Under the pieces are notes generated by a model. The model was not told the origin of the DNA. It ran no database searches and worked only from the letters and a program-made list of their open reading frames with translations. From Granulicella sibirica (GTDB lineage Bacteria > Acidobacteriota > Terriglobia > Terriglobales > Acidobacteriaceae), in assembly GCF_004115155.1 (NCBI RefSeq), contig NZ_RDSM01000002.1:1302001-1366000 (forward strand): a stretch of DNA of 64,000 nucleotides, in the 5' to 3' direction. The translations under genes and the position numbers were made by a program. The stretch's first letter is position 1; each line of letters begins with the position of its first letter. Of the stretch, positions 43,558 through 52,858 are shown piece after piece.

Positions 43558-44130
43558 TCAACCAGTTTTGACAAGATTCTTCATCAGAATGGGCGCGTCT
43601 GGGTCCGCTTCAACCACCACGTCCCGCCCAAGCGCCTGCAGAAACCTTTCCACCTGCAAGAAGACCTCACCCAGAAACCCTTCCGGATGGATCAGTCGAA
43701 GCTTCCCTTCCCTTGCCAGATCCCCACGCACCGCAAAACACCTCTCGGGACGGTACACACACGATGCCAGGTCTGTAATGCTCAAAACCTCCGTAGGAGT
43801 CAGAAAAACACACCTCGGAGGCGCCATTCGGTCAAGAAGACTAAAGATCTCCAACTTCGACTCAAGCTCATCCGGAACGAAGTCGATCGCCAGATCCGCT
43901 CGCGCAACCGCATCTTCCACCGTCGACGCAACCGAAAGCGTTCCGACCGCCTCAACCTCAAGCGAAAAATACTCATCCTGGGCCCGCCGCAGATTCGCCG
44001 GCATCACGTCTTCCAGAACAACATCAAAGCCAGCGGCCGCACAGACCAACGCAAAGCGGCGACCCGTCCGTCCCGCCCCGATTACAGCGATCTTTTTAAT
44101 CCCGGGGCCGGACGAGACAGGGTTTTGCAC
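43558..44130 (-). CDS. NAD-binding domain protein of the 3-hydroxyacyl-CoA dehydrogenase type
   Basis: A 190-residue protein consisting only of a Rossmann domain: IKKIAVIGAGRTGRRFALVC (residues 11-30) and later ADLAIDFVPDELESKLEIFS and CVFLTPTEVLSITDLAS follow the 3HCDH N-domain pattern. The C-terminal substrate and dimer domain is absent, so full dehydrogenase activity is doubtful. It starts with GTG, overlapping the stop of the preceding small gene as TAGTG. Confidence 0.8.
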   Translation of the reverse strand: MQNPVSSGPGIKKIAVIGAGRTGRRFALVCAAAGFDVVLEDVMPANLRRAQDEYFSLEVEAVGTLSVASTVEDAVARADLAIDFVPDELESKLEIFSLLDRMAPPRCVFLTPTEVLSITDLASCVYRPERCFAVRGDLAREGKLRLIHPEGFLGEVFLQVERFLQALGRDVVVEADPDAPILMKNLVKTG

Positions 44131-44318
44131 TACTTTTCCTTGACTTCGAGAGACTTTACGACACTATCGTAGCTCGGGTCCGCTGCCTTGATGTGATCCG
44201 AGACACGCTGACGCTCCTCCTCGGTCAACGAGGGAAGCACCACGAGAATACGGCGGAGAGTTACGGAAATATCGTCAACATAGTTCATCGTGCGGATTGC
44301 TTCACCGGAAAGAGGCAT
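44130..44318 (-). CDS. Small conserved-looking hypothetical protein
   Basis: A 62-residue protein with GGAG five bases before its ATG. It looks fully helical and charged (LTEEERQRVSDHIKAADPSY). It is translationally coupled to the NAD-binding protein gene (TAGTG), which suggests that the two act together. No family recognised. Confidence 0.7.
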   Translation of the reverse strand: MPLSGEAIRTMNYVDDISVTLRRILVVLPSLTEEERQRVSDHIKAADPSYDSVVKSLEVKEK

Positions 44319-44386
44319 TCGTACTCCTGATCAAGATCGATTTGCTCTTTCCAGTCTAAATCTCCGCGTGTCGATGTGCCGTATGC

Positions 44387-45976
44387 CTAAATCGCCGCCC
44401 CAAGCTCCACCCGAAGATGGGCCTCATCCGTCGGCTTCCCTGCCTCAGCCCCTTCGGTAGGCGAAATATACCCGTCCCGGTCGGTCATTTCCATCAGGGC
44501 AGCCATTTGAGTCGCAAAATCCGGGTGTAGAGCCGTCGGTTTATACCGCCACGTCCAATTTCCCCCCAAAGCGGCAGGGGTATTCATCCGGGCCTCGCTC
44601 CCCAAGTGCAGAATATCCTGGAGCGGAAAGATACAGAGATTCGACACCGAACTCGCAGCGGACTTGATCATCGCCCAATTAATCTCGGCCGGATGATTGA
44701 TTTTGTGCAGATAAACCTGAACATTCGCCCGTTCCGTGTCGTTCGCATCGTCCAGCCACCAGCCCAGCGTCGTGTTGTTGTCATGCGTTCCCGTGTATGC
44801 GACTGAGTTCGGAACATACCGATGCGGCAGGTAAACGTGCCCGCCGCGTTCCGCGAATCCAAACTGGAGAATTCTCATCCCAGGCATCCCGAACCGTTCG
44901 CGCAACTCGTCGACTTCCGGCGTGATCACACCAAGATCCTCCGCGATGAATGGCAAAGTCCCAAAAACCTCTTTCAACCGCATAAAAAGTTCCTGCCCGG
45001 GCGCTTTAACCCACTGCCCGTTGATCGCAGTCTCTTCCTTCGCATCGATGGACCAGAACGCCTCAAACCCGCGGAAATGATCGAGCCGGATCACGTCATA
45101 GAGTGCAAGCGCGCGCCGGATACGCGCGACCCACCAATCAAACCCCCGTTCCCGCAACGTCCCCCACTTGTAGAGCGGATTTCCCCATCTTTGCCCCGTC
45201 GCCGAAAAATAATCCGGAGGGACACCCGAAACCCGAATCGGATTGCGCTGCTCATCCAGCTCGAAAATATCCGGGTTAGTCCATACATCCGCGCTGTCGT
45301 AATTCACGAAAATCGCAACGTCGCCAAGAACCTGAATGCGCCGATCTGCACAATAAGCTCTCAAAGCTGTCCATTGTTCGCTAAAAAAGTACTGGACCAC
45401 CTGCTCGACTGCCAATTCCGTCCCATGATCGTTCAGAAGAGCAGTAAGCGCATCGTGCTTACGCTGTGCATGCTCCACGGGCCAATCGTTCCAACTCGCG
45501 TATCCATACATGCGCCGCAGAACATTGAACATGGCGTAATCGGGCAACCACGAGATGTTGTCCTGGCAGAACTTCTGGAACTTCAGTTTTTCCTCGTCCG
45601 AGGCACTCTGAAGGAATTTCGAGGCCGCCTCTTTAATAAGCGGAATCTTTTTCTCTTGTACCCCGGCAAAATCGGCCGGGCCATCAGCTCCTGGTAGATC
45701 GTTCAACTTTTCCCAGGCAATCCATCCATCCTGCGCGAGTTTTTCGAGACTAATCAGAATAGGATTGCCTGCGAACGCAGACAAAGCCGAGTAGGGAGAG
45801 CTGCCGTAGCCGGTCGGGCTTAGTGGCAGAACCTGCCACATTCTCTGTTTCGCGGCAGCAAGAAAGTCGACAAAAGCATAAGCCGCAGGTCCAAAGTCGC
45901 CCACGCCTCCATGGGACGGCAAAGACGTGACATGCAACAAGACTCCCGACTGTCGTTCCAGACCTTCCATTGCCAT
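44387..45976 (-). CDS. malQ: 4-alpha-glucanotransferase (amylomaltase)
   Basis: MalQ transfers glucan chains between maltodextrins in glycogen and maltose metabolism. I start at ATG 45976 (529 residues); the frame could extend to a TTG at 46000. The opening RQSGVLLHVTSLPSHGGVGD with GSSPYSALSAFAGNP is diagnostic. Catalytic parts are VIRLDHFRGFEAFW (nucleophile Asp), FIAEDLG (acid/base Glu) and TGTHDNNTTLGWW (stabilising Asp). Length fits the short plant DPE1-like type. No other glycogen genes adjoin. Confidence 0.96.
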   Translation of the reverse strand: MAMEGLERQSGVLLHVTSLPSHGGVGDFGPAAYAFVDFLAAAKQRMWQVLPLSPTGYGSSPYSALSAFAGNPILISLEKLAQDGWIAWEKLNDLPGADGPADFAGVQEKKIPLIKEAASKFLQSASDEEKLKFQKFCQDNISWLPDYAMFNVLRRMYGYASWNDWPVEHAQRKHDALTALLNDHGTELAVEQVVQYFFSEQWTALRAYCADRRIQVLGDVAIFVNYDSADVWTNPDIFELDEQRNPIRVSGVPPDYFSATGQRWGNPLYKWGTLRERGFDWWVARIRRALALYDVIRLDHFRGFEAFWSIDAKEETAINGQWVKAPGQELFMRLKEVFGTLPFIAEDLGVITPEVDELRERFGMPGMRILQFGFAERGGHVYLPHRYVPNSVAYTGTHDNNTTLGWWLDDANDTERANVQVYLHKINHPAEINWAMIKSAASSVSNLCIFPLQDILHLGSEARMNTPAALGGNWTWRYKPTALHPDFATQMAALMEMTDRDGYISPTEGAEAGKPTDEAHLRVELGAAI

Positions 45977-46072
45977 AATCTTCGATCTCCCTGCTTCCAA
46001 CCGCCTGAGGCGGCGCTTCTTTGGTCTGATGCCGAATCAGTCAAATCCGTACCTTACTCCCCAACGATGAAA

Positions 46073-46108
46073 GGCCTGTCATCCACCGAGTGCGGGGAAC
46101 GACAGGCC
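46073..46108 (-). terminator. Candidate terminator after the isomerase gene
   Basis: GGCCTGTC and GACAGGCC pair over 8 bases with a 20-base loop, followed on the minus strand by TTTCAT. It lies 23 bases after the isomerase stop. The long loop lowers confidence. Confidence 0.55.
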
Positions 46109-46130
46109 CTGTTTCTTGCTGCTTACGCGC

Positions 46131-48104
46131 TTAGCTGCCGAACGGCGTCGTCGGGGCGGCTGGCTTCTTGGTGTACTTCACGGCGCCCTTCTTTTCGTAG
46201 AGATCGCTCAGCGTTCCGAGATACACCCTGAAGATCTCCTCATGCTGATCGTTCAGGAGCTGATCCCGAGTTGCCGAAAAATTCTTTGTAATATCCTCTG
46301 GGCTGGGTTCCTGCTTGTCGATCACGCTGAGCACTACGCCCACGCGACCCTCGTTGATGGGCCCAGAGATCGCGCCCTTCGCCAGCGTAAACGCCACCGC
46401 ACCCTGGCCGCTCATCGAGCCGAGATCCGGCACCTGGCCATCCTTGCCCACCAGATCGCTCGTCTTTACCGGGATATTCATCTCCGCCGCCGCCTTGCGG
46501 AGATCGTTCAGCACCTTCGCGCGGTCGTCGAGTTTGTTGAGTTGCGCACTCAGGAGTTGAGGGATCTGTTGCTCGCGATAATCTGCGGCGATCTTTCCCT
46601 TGTAGGCGTCAAACTCAGGGGCGTGAGCTGGCTTCACGTCGACTACCTGGAAAACAGCGTAGCCATCGCCGGTCGCAACCGACTGCGGAGCCGCGCCTTT
46701 GGTGGCAGTGAACGCCTGGGTCAGGAGCGCGCTTCCGTCGGCAAGCCCGGCAACCACACCGTCCTTCGCCACGTAATCCGTTGTGTTGGCATGCAGTCCG
46801 TGGGCGGCGGCGGCCTTATCGATACCGTTCTTCTGGGCTTCGCTCGCAAGCTGTTGCGCGAAGCTTTGCTCGGCCGCGCCAAACTTCGTCTGTTCGATTA
46901 CAGGAAGGATTTCAGGCTTTACCTCGTCCAACGGACGAAGATGAGCGGTTTTCTTCTCTTCTGTCTGAATAATGTGATACCCAAACTGGGTCTTTACCAG
47001 GCCTGAGGTCTGTCCGGGCTGAAGGTCGAAGGCCGTCTTGTCGAACTCCGGAACTGTCTTGCCGCGATCAAGCCATCCAAGCTCACCGCCTTGTCCCTTG
47101 CTTCCAGGATCGTCCGAGTTCTTGGAAGCGAGATCGGCGAAGTTCCCCCCGGCCTTGATCTGCTTCAGAATGTCCTCTGCCTTGGCCTTCGCAGCAGCAT
47201 CGGTCTTCGCGTCAGAGCCAGCCGGCACAGCAATGAGAATGTGCCGCACTTTGACCTGCTCCTTCACCTGGAACTGATCTTTGTGCTGGTTGTAATAGGC
47301 CTGCAGATCCGCATCCGTCACCTGAGGCTTGCCACCCGGCAAGTTGGAGGCGTCGAAGCTGAAATAGCTCAACTTGCGGGTCTCGGGCATAGCGGTCGCA
47401 TACTTTGAAGCGTTGCTCTTAAAGAAACTCTGAAGCTCGGCGTCTGTCGGGTTGATCCCCTTGGCAAGATCCTCGGCCGAGATGACGGCATAGTCGAACT
47501 TGACTTTGGTTCCGGAGACCCGGTACGCCTCGCGCACCGCATTGTCCGAGACGGTGACACCGCCAGTAATCAAAGCCTGCAGGCGGTTCAACTCCATATC
47601 CTGTTTTACCTGCGATTCGAAGTCCGAACGCGTGGTTCCGAAGGCGTTTTGGACGAAATCCATGTACTTGTCGTCGCCAATATACTGCCCATTCGGAAAG
47701 ATGTACTGAGCGAAGGCACCCGTCTGCAACTCCCGCTTAAGGTCCGCGTCGCTGACCTGCAGGTTCATGCGGTCTGCTTCGTGTTTCAGTATGGCACGCT
47801 GCACCAGGATCTGCCCTGCGCGCTGCTCCATATATGGAAGGAGGAATGGAGGCAGCTTTTGCTGTGCCAGTTGGCGCTGCGCTAGCGCCGTGACCTCGGT
47901 CTGCTTTACCGGAGCAGACTCGCTCGTGATCCGACCGAGCGTGCTTGGATCATGCACCGTCGCGTAGACGTCGGAGCCTGCGGAGTCGGTATTATCGAAA
48001 ATTCCCGGAACGAGCGTGATCACCATAGTGACCACGGCAAAGCCAATAATGACGGCAAACACTATCTTGGTAAGGCGATTGTCCTGCTGCAGAATGCGAA
48101 TCAT
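46131..48104 (-). CDS. PpiD/SurA-type peptidyl-prolyl isomerase
   Basis: Membrane-anchored periplasmic folding factor of 657 residues. One N-terminal membrane helix (residues 12-33, KIVFAVIIGFAVVTMVITLV) precedes a SurA_N-like helical chaperone region (LAQRQLAQQKLPPFLLPYME, then VQRAILKHEADRMNLQVSDA). A parvulin domain follows near residues 275-375 with VKVRHILIAVPAG, FADLASKNSDDPGSKGQGGE and GYHIIQTEEKK. The domain layout is PpiD-like, and such proteins assist folding of exported proteins. Upstream 48105-48320 shows a terminator but no other gene. Confidence 0.9.
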   Translation of the reverse strand: MIRILQQDNRLTKIVFAVIIGFAVVTMVITLVPGIFDNTDSAGSDVYATVHDPSTLGRITSESAPVKQTEVTALAQRQLAQQKLPPFLLPYMEQRAGQILVQRAILKHEADRMNLQVSDADLKRELQTGAFAQYIFPNGQYIGDDKYMDFVQNAFGTTRSDFESQVKQDMELNRLQALITGGVTVSDNAVREAYRVSGTKVKFDYAVISAEDLAKGINPTDAELQSFFKSNASKYATAMPETRKLSYFSFDASNLPGGKPQVTDADLQAYYNQHKDQFQVKEQVKVRHILIAVPAGSDAKTDAAAKAKAEDILKQIKAGGNFADLASKNSDDPGSKGQGGELGWLDRGKTVPEFDKTAFDLQPGQTSGLVKTQFGYHIIQTEEKKTAHLRPLDEVKPEILPVIEQTKFGAAEQSFAQQLASEAQKNGIDKAAAAHGLHANTTDYVAKDGVVAGLADGSALLTQAFTATKGAAPQSVATGDGYAVFQVVDVKPAHAPEFDAYKGKIAADYREQQIPQLLSAQLNKLDDRAKVLNDLRKAAAEMNIPVKTSDLVGKDGQVPDLGSMSGQGAVAFTLAKGAISGPINEGRVGVVLSVIDKQEPSPEDITKNFSATRDQLLNDQHEEIFRVYLGTLSDLYEKKGAVKYTKKPAAPTTPFGS

Positions 48105-48267
48105 GCTTGGCTAAAGACCTTCACTTCGAGCGGCCGGATGGGCCGCGTGCCCGGGATTTTGCGTGACCTGACACGTTCGTGCAACACGCGCCACGCCGAT
48201 TGCAGGGCAAGCGATAAGTATAAATCAGTCCCATGTCTGGACATTCCGTCCTATGACCAGGAAAACG

Positions 48268-48294
48268 AAAAAGACCCGGCGGTCCAGCCGGGTC
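48268..48294 (-). terminator. Rho-independent terminator
   Basis: GACCCGGC and GCCGGGTC pair around a 6-base loop, followed on the minus strand by TTTTTCG. It lies 26 bases after the BON-domain gene stop. Confidence 0.88.
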
Positions 48295-48320
48295 CTTCCG
48301 CTCGCACTTTGGTTCCTGAT

Positions 48321-49736
48321 TTAGTACCGATAGTAGCCATACGGACCGTAATAGTACCTCGGGTAGTAGCCGGGTCCGTAGTAGTAAGGTGGCGGAGGAG
48401 GATAGTGGCGAACCATCTGCGGTCCACCTGCCGGAACGCCGTAGCCAAGCCTCTGCATCTCAACCTGCGACACGGTGGTGACCGTAGCGGGCTGAGTCAG
48501 ACGGAAGCTTAGAACAGCCTCTGACGGAATGAATACGTTCCCCCGACCGGACGCAGCTGAGGTGCCGAGTCCAACAGCTCCTCCTACGCCCGCGCCGATT
48601 GCGGCTCCAGCGCCACCTCCGGCAACTGCTCCGAAGATCGCACCCAAAGCACCGAGACCGACGGCGCTGTTGACCGTCTGAACCGTCTTGTCGCCTCCAC
48701 GTGCAGCGAAGACGTCGGACGAAATCGGATAGGTTTGGCCACTGAGCGTGACACGATCAAGACGCAAACCAAGTTCCCCTCGCCCCTTCAGTGCTCCAGA
48801 ACTCTCCGCATCGATAACAGTTCCTTGCACGCTTGCTCCGCGCGGAATGGCTACCTGCCCGTTCGCCACGATGTCATTGACGACCATCGCATCAAACGGC
48901 GTTCCGGCTTGGATCGTTTTCGAGTTGAGGTGCTGGTTGACCCGAACCTGAAGGAGCGTCCCGCTCGGGACGGTTACGACCTGACCGCCCTGCTGACCGC
49001 CCCCGGCTCCATATCCCTGGGGACCCTGCTGGTTGTATCCATACTGCGGTGCGCCGCCCTGTAAAGGGTGGCCATTCTGGTCCGGGTACCCGTAGCCGGA
49101 GTGCCCGGTCTGTGGTGAACCGTAGGGAGATTGCCCGTAACCAGGTTGCCCATAGCCCTGTTGGCTATTGGGAGACGCCCCCTGCTGCTGTTGATTAGAC
49201 GCCGGAGGTGCACCACCTTGCGCCTGCTGTCCATTCAAAGGCCTGCCATAGGGGTCTGTGTTAGGTCCATTGGGCGGTGGAACGTCCTGATCACCTGCTG
49301 CCTGTTGATCGCCATTCGCCGGAGCATAGGTCCCGTCTGACTGAAGCACCCCCTGCGGATTTCCGGCTCCTGCTAGCGCTTCCTGTCCCCTTTGCAACTG
49401 CTGATCCTGAGCCTGGCTCGGACCGCCGAGAGTCAACTCATCGACGACCTTCTGCACTCCTGGAGCGTTCGCGGCAAGCTGCTCCGCTTTATCACGCATA
49501 CCTTCGGTGCCGACCGTCCCGCTTAAGGTCACCGTCCCATAGACCGTCGTTGTACTAATGCTCTGTGCAGCTAGCTCCGGTGCGCTCGCCAGCGCCTTAA
49601 GCACACTCGCCTCAACCTGAGCATCCGGAACGGTGCTGGTCTTCGTTTGGGCAATAGCTGCCGCTGCTGCCGACAGCGCCCCCGCCAGCACAAGTGCCGG
49701 AAAACCAAACCTTCTGACGCAACTGTCCAACCTCAT
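48321..49736 (-). CDS. Secreted BON-domain protein with low-complexity linker and Tyr-rich tail
   Basis: A 471-residue protein from ATG 49736 (GGAGG seven bases upstream). A signal peptide (residues 1-32) is followed by a BON domain (about 37-105: VEASVLKALASAPELAAQSI, then VTLSGTVGTEGMRDKAEQLA and GVQKVVDELTL), which binds membranes or lipids in other proteins. A Gln/Gly/Pro/Tyr-rich linker follows to about residue 245, then a beta domain (GTLLQVRVNQHLNSKTIQAG), a glycine-zipper-like hydrophobic segment (GALGAIFGAVAGGGAGAAIG) and a tail of Tyr/Pro. Probably an envelope protein; role unknown. Confidence 0.8.
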   Translation of the reverse strand: MRLDSCVRRFGFPALVLAGALSAAAAAIAQTKTSTVPDAQVEASVLKALASAPELAAQSISTTTVYGTVTLSGTVGTEGMRDKAEQLAANAPGVQKVVDELTLGGPSQAQDQQLQRGQEALAGAGNPQGVLQSDGTYAPANGDQQAAGDQDVPPPNGPNTDPYGRPLNGQQAQGGAPPASNQQQQGASPNSQQGYGQPGYGQSPYGSPQTGHSGYGYPDQNGHPLQGGAPQYGYNQQGPQGYGAGGGQQGGQVVTVPSGTLLQVRVNQHLNSKTIQAGTPFDAMVVNDIVANGQVAIPRGASVQGTVIDAESSGALKGRGELGLRLDRVTLSGQTYPISSDVFAARGGDKTVQTVNSAVGLGALGAIFGAVAGGGAGAAIGAGVGGAVGLGTSAASGRGNVFIPSEAVLSFRLTQPATVTTVSQVEMQRLGYGVPAGGPQMVRHYPPPPPYYYGPGYYPRYYYGPYGYYRY

Positions 49737-49865
49737 CGCCAATCCTCCGGTTACGGCCAAGACCCGACGCAAATGGTCAACCGCACTGAACTCTGAAACC
49801 CAGCGGTAGCAAAAAAGTTACGGCGTCTTCGCCCAGCGAACGTGCTGCAACGAGCTACCGGCTCA

Positions 49866-49895
49866 TTGACTTTGAGTCTCAAAACGCGGTATCTT
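49866..49895 (+). promoter_or_regulatory. Promoter of the initiator tRNA gene
   Basis: TTGACT (49866-49871), an 18-base spacer and TATCTT (49890-49895) form a good sigma-70 promoter. The expected start is about five bases later, essentially at the first base of the tRNA. Confidence 0.65.
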
Positions 49896-49900
49896 CTGAA

Positions 49901-49977
<77 letters not shown>

Positions 49978-50003
49978 CTTAGCGAAACTTCCAACCCGGA
50001 ATA

Positions 50004-50043
50004 ACCCGGTGTAAGAGCAGCAACATTTGCTCCGCCGGGTTTT
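50004..50043 (+). terminator. Hairpin after tRNA-fMet
   Basis: ACCCGG and CCGGGT pair as the outer stem, GAGCA and TGCTC as the inner stem, followed by TTTT. It can end the tRNA transcript and, read in reverse, lies 28 bases after the integrase stop. Confidence 0.6.
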
Positions 50044-50071
50044 CGCACGTTTGGACGCTCACCTTCATGGG

Positions 50072-51394
50072 TTATGCGCTCCTCAAAATCCTGCTAACGA
50101 CTGCTGCGTTTGCCTCGCGCTTTGCTTCCATCAGCGCGTTGCCGTACACGTTCATCGTGGTCGAGATTTGGGAGTGCCGCATAAGCTTCTGCTGCACTCC
50201 CATCGGTGCTCCTGTTTCGTCCAGCCAGGACCTGTAGGTATGCCGGAAGGTGTGCCACCCGATGCTGCCGTACTTGCCGGCACCATCCCACCGCTCATCG
50301 TGCAGCGGAAGGCGCTTCCCGTTCGGAACGGGAAAGTCGGTCTTGCACCACTCACCTGCGACGGCCCCACAGTTCGGGCAATCCACGAGACAGCAACCAG
50401 CAGGACGGATGTAGTCCTGTCCGATCGGCGACGCGTGGAAGTGCCGCCCGGTCATAGGGCTGACAAAGAGCAGGTCAGACTCGATGATCCCAGCGCCCTC
50501 ATCTCCCAACATGGCCAGCGCCTCCCTCTCGGCTTCGCGAATGAAGTCGAGCAAGATGGCAGCGAGATCCGGGTCAAGGGGCAGTTCGTCCTCCGAGTAT
50601 TCCGTTTTGACCAGCTTTAGGCGACCATGGACGACTGCTCGAACGATCTGCATACTGAGCTTCCCGAAGTGGATGTCGGGCTTTTCGAGAGCCAAGACTT
50701 CCTCAACGCGAAGACCCGAGCATTGCGCGAGCAGCGCCATCATGCGGTAAGGCTGCGGAATCAGCGGAAGAAGCAAAAAGAACTGCTCAACGGTAAGGAT
50801 CACCGGTCGTTTCCGCCGTTTGCTGATGCCCTTGATTTCGACAAACTCCATTGGATTCCGTTGCCATTCGACCATCTCCCACAGCATGGCTTTCTCATAC
50901 AGGCGATGTATGACGGCCTTGATGTGACCTTTAGTTTTGGGCGCGGCTTCCAGGTTTCGTAGCCACTCCTGGACATTCATCGGCTTCAGACGAGTGATAC
51001 GAGTGGTTCCCCACTTCGCACGCACGCGCTTGATGACGCTCAGATAGGAACTGGCTGTCGAAAAGCTCAGCTCGCCTACGTTGTCGCAGGATTCACCGGG
51101 TCGAACTTTCTTGATTTCAAGAAGGCGTTCTTCCTCAATGAAGCGATCCAACAACGTATCGAAGGTGGGCTCAAGCAGGGCTAACGTCGGGTTGTCAGTG
51201 TTGAGTTTGAGCACAAAGGTTTCCAAGTGCCGCTCGACCGCGGTCTGCGTTGGAAACTGTTCTGTGCTGAAGTACATGGACTTTTCCTTGCCGGTTTGAG
51301 GGTCCGCGTAACGATACTCCCAAGCCGACTTGTTGTTGGCTCGCGGCACCCGCCGCAAATAGCCACGTTGGTAGCGTTGCCGTGTGAATTTCAA
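50072..51394 (-). CDS. int: Tyrosine recombinase / integrase with Cys-rich insertion
   Basis: A site-specific recombinase of 440 residues that integrates and excises the island. The start is TTG 51394 with AGGAG eight bases upstream, overlapping the excisionase stop as TTGA. The catalytic domain has Arg229 in SGLRVEEVLAL, His381-x-x-Arg384 in HTFRHTYRSW, His407 in MRHSQI and the nucleophile Tyr417 in TTMNVYG. Between the first Arg and the HxxR box lies an unusual segment, residues 334-350, with CCLVDCPNCGAVAGEWC, which looks like a zinc knuckle. The N-terminal arm-binding part and core-binding domain precede it. It sits 94 bases from the tRNA. Confidence 0.93.
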   Translation of the reverse strand: MKFTRQRYQRGYLRRVPRANNKSAWEYRYADPQTGKEKSMYFSTEQFPTQTAVERHLETFVLKLNTDNPTLALLEPTFDTLLDRFIEEERLLEIKKVRPGESCDNVGELSFSTASSYLSVIKRVRAKWGTTRITRLKPMNVQEWLRNLEAAPKTKGHIKAVIHRLYEKAMLWEMVEWQRNPMEFVEIKGISKRRKRPVILTVEQFFLLLPLIPQPYRMMALLAQCSGLRVEEVLALEKPDIHFGKLSMQIVRAVVHGRLKLVKTEYSEDELPLDPDLAAILLDFIREAEREALAMLGDEGAGIIESDLLFVSPMTGRHFHASPIGQDYIRPAGCCLVDCPNCGAVAGEWCKTDFPVPNGKRLPLHDERWDGAGKYGSIGWHTFRHTYRSWLDETGAPMGVQQKLMRHSQISTTMNVYGNALMEAKREANAAVVSRILRSA

Positions 51395-51651
51395 GGATGT
51401 TGCTCCTGTCTAGTCACGTCGGCCCGATCGGTTGTATTCAATTTTAGGCCAGCTTCAAGCCAGTTATTCAGCGAACTGAGCCGAAATCTCCAGCGTTTCC
51501 CGACCTTGAAGGCGGGGACTTCGTGCTGCCGGGCCTTGCCCTCAAGGGTCTTCCAGTGCATGCCCAGGACGGTAGCCGCTTCATGGAGATCGAGCAGCGG
51601 CTCAAAGGCTGGAGTAAGAGTGCGTGAATGCGGTTTCGCGGCTGAGAGCAT
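51391..51651 (-). CDS. Excisionase-type helix-turn-helix protein
   Basis: An 86-residue protein with a MerR-like/excisionase HTH_17 motif: LLDLHEAATVLGMHWKTLEG followed by VPAFKVGKRWRFRLSSLNNW (residues 20-65). Such proteins are recombination directionality factors or plasmid regulators. Its stop overlaps the integrase start, so the two are co-translated. The 255 bases upstream (51652-51906) show no further gene. Confidence 0.82.
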   Translation of the reverse strand: MLSAAKPHSRTLTPAFEPLLDLHEAATVLGMHWKTLEGKARQHEVPAFKVGKRWRFRLSSLNNWLEAGLKLNTTDRADVTRQEQHP

Positions 51652-51906
51652 ACAACCTCACTTTGAAGAACCCCAAGGAGGGACGGAGATAACGTACATG
51701 CTCTGAAGATGTCCGAAGACGCGTTTCAGAGTCCAATTCATCGAAGAGGGTTACTTATCAATGACGCTGATAACCACACACCGGCTCACCTTTTCCACAG
51801 CACCATCATCAAAATCCAGTAGCTTAACGATGGGACGCGCCTGCGCGCCGATACGTTGAAAGAACCGACTGCCCAGTCCTCGTCCTATCCCCATTTCGCG
51901 GAGTTC

Positions 51907-52854
51907 ATGGGGTGCGGCATGGCAAAGAACGACACGAAACTAATGGAGTCGGTGATCGCCCTCGCGGAGGAGTTGCACTTTGGGCGGGCGGCCCGACGAC
52001 TGCGCATTAGTCAGCCGATGCTGACAAAGAACATCCAAGATTTAGAAGCCTTGGTCGGCGGCCCTTTGTTTCTCCGTGACCGCAAACGCGTCGCACTCAG
52101 CGACGCGGGACGCGCTTATGTGCAACAGGCACGGCTCTCCATTCTCTATGGCGAGCGATCAGTCCAAGCTGCCCGAGCGGTAATGCAGAATATTGATGAA
52201 ATCTTTCATGTGGGACGAACGCCCTATGCTGACCCGTTCCTAGTCTCGACGCTGCTGTCGGTCCAACTTGCTCTTTTCCCACGGCTGAAGGTCGAGTTGA
52301 TCAGCAGATTCTCGATGAACCTTGTCGACGATCTTCTGGCGGGGGTGATCGATCTAGCCATTGCAAATGATCCACCTGAATCACCCCTGCTTACCTGTGT
52401 TCAGATTGCAGACCTGCCCTTTTACATCGCGATGTCGAAGAGAGAACGACTGGCTCAGTATCCATCGGTATCGCTCGATCAGATGGGAGGACGTCACTGG
52501 GTTCTTTTCGATCGGCAATTGCATCCGCCTGTCTATGACGCGATCATTCATGCGGCGTCCGAGCGTGGAATCCGTCCTCTGAGTATTCAGCATGTCACGG
52601 CCCCGGAGGAAGCGTTTCCATTCGTTGCGGACGGTTCGGCCGTCGCTTTTGTAGTGAAGGCTGGTGCTTTGCTCATGGCGCGCAGCGGAGTGACCGTGCG
52701 CCCGCTCAACGAGTCGAGTTTAAGACTCAAAACATGCCTGGTTTGCCGTGCAGATGATAACTCGAAGATCGCCAGCGAGTTCGTCCGCGCATACATGCGC
52801 AAAATGCCGGACAGGAAGAAACATCAACAACTGCCACTTCCCATTTCAGCGTAA
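51907..52854 (+). CDS. LysR-family transcriptional regulator
   Basis: DNA-binding regulator with a ligand-binding domain, 315 residues from ATG 51907 (an ATG at 51919 is equally possible; the frame back to 51856 starts with TTG). The N-terminal winged helix-turn-helix has LMESVIALAEELHFGRAARR, then LRISQPMLTKNIQDLEALVG and the wing PLFLRDRKRVALSDAGRAYV. The effector domain runs from about residue 95 to 300. It has no divergently paired enzyme gene, which is the usual LysR target, so its regulon is unclear. Confidence 0.9.
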   Translation: MGCGMAKNDTKLMESVIALAEELHFGRAARRLRISQPMLTKNIQDLEALVGGPLFLRDRKRVALSDAGRAYVQQARLSILYGERSVQAARAVMQNIDEIFHVGRTPYADPFLVSTLLSVQLALFPRLKVELISRFSMNLVDDLLAGVIDLAIANDPPESPLLTCVQIADLPFYIAMSKRERLAQYPSVSLDQMGGRHWVLFDRQLHPPVYDAIIHAASERGIRPLSIQHVTAPEEAFPFVADGSAVAFVVKAGALLMARSGVTVRPLNESSLRLKTCLVCRADDNSKIASEFVRAYMRKMPDRKKHQQLPLPISA

Positions 52855-52858
52855 TGCA

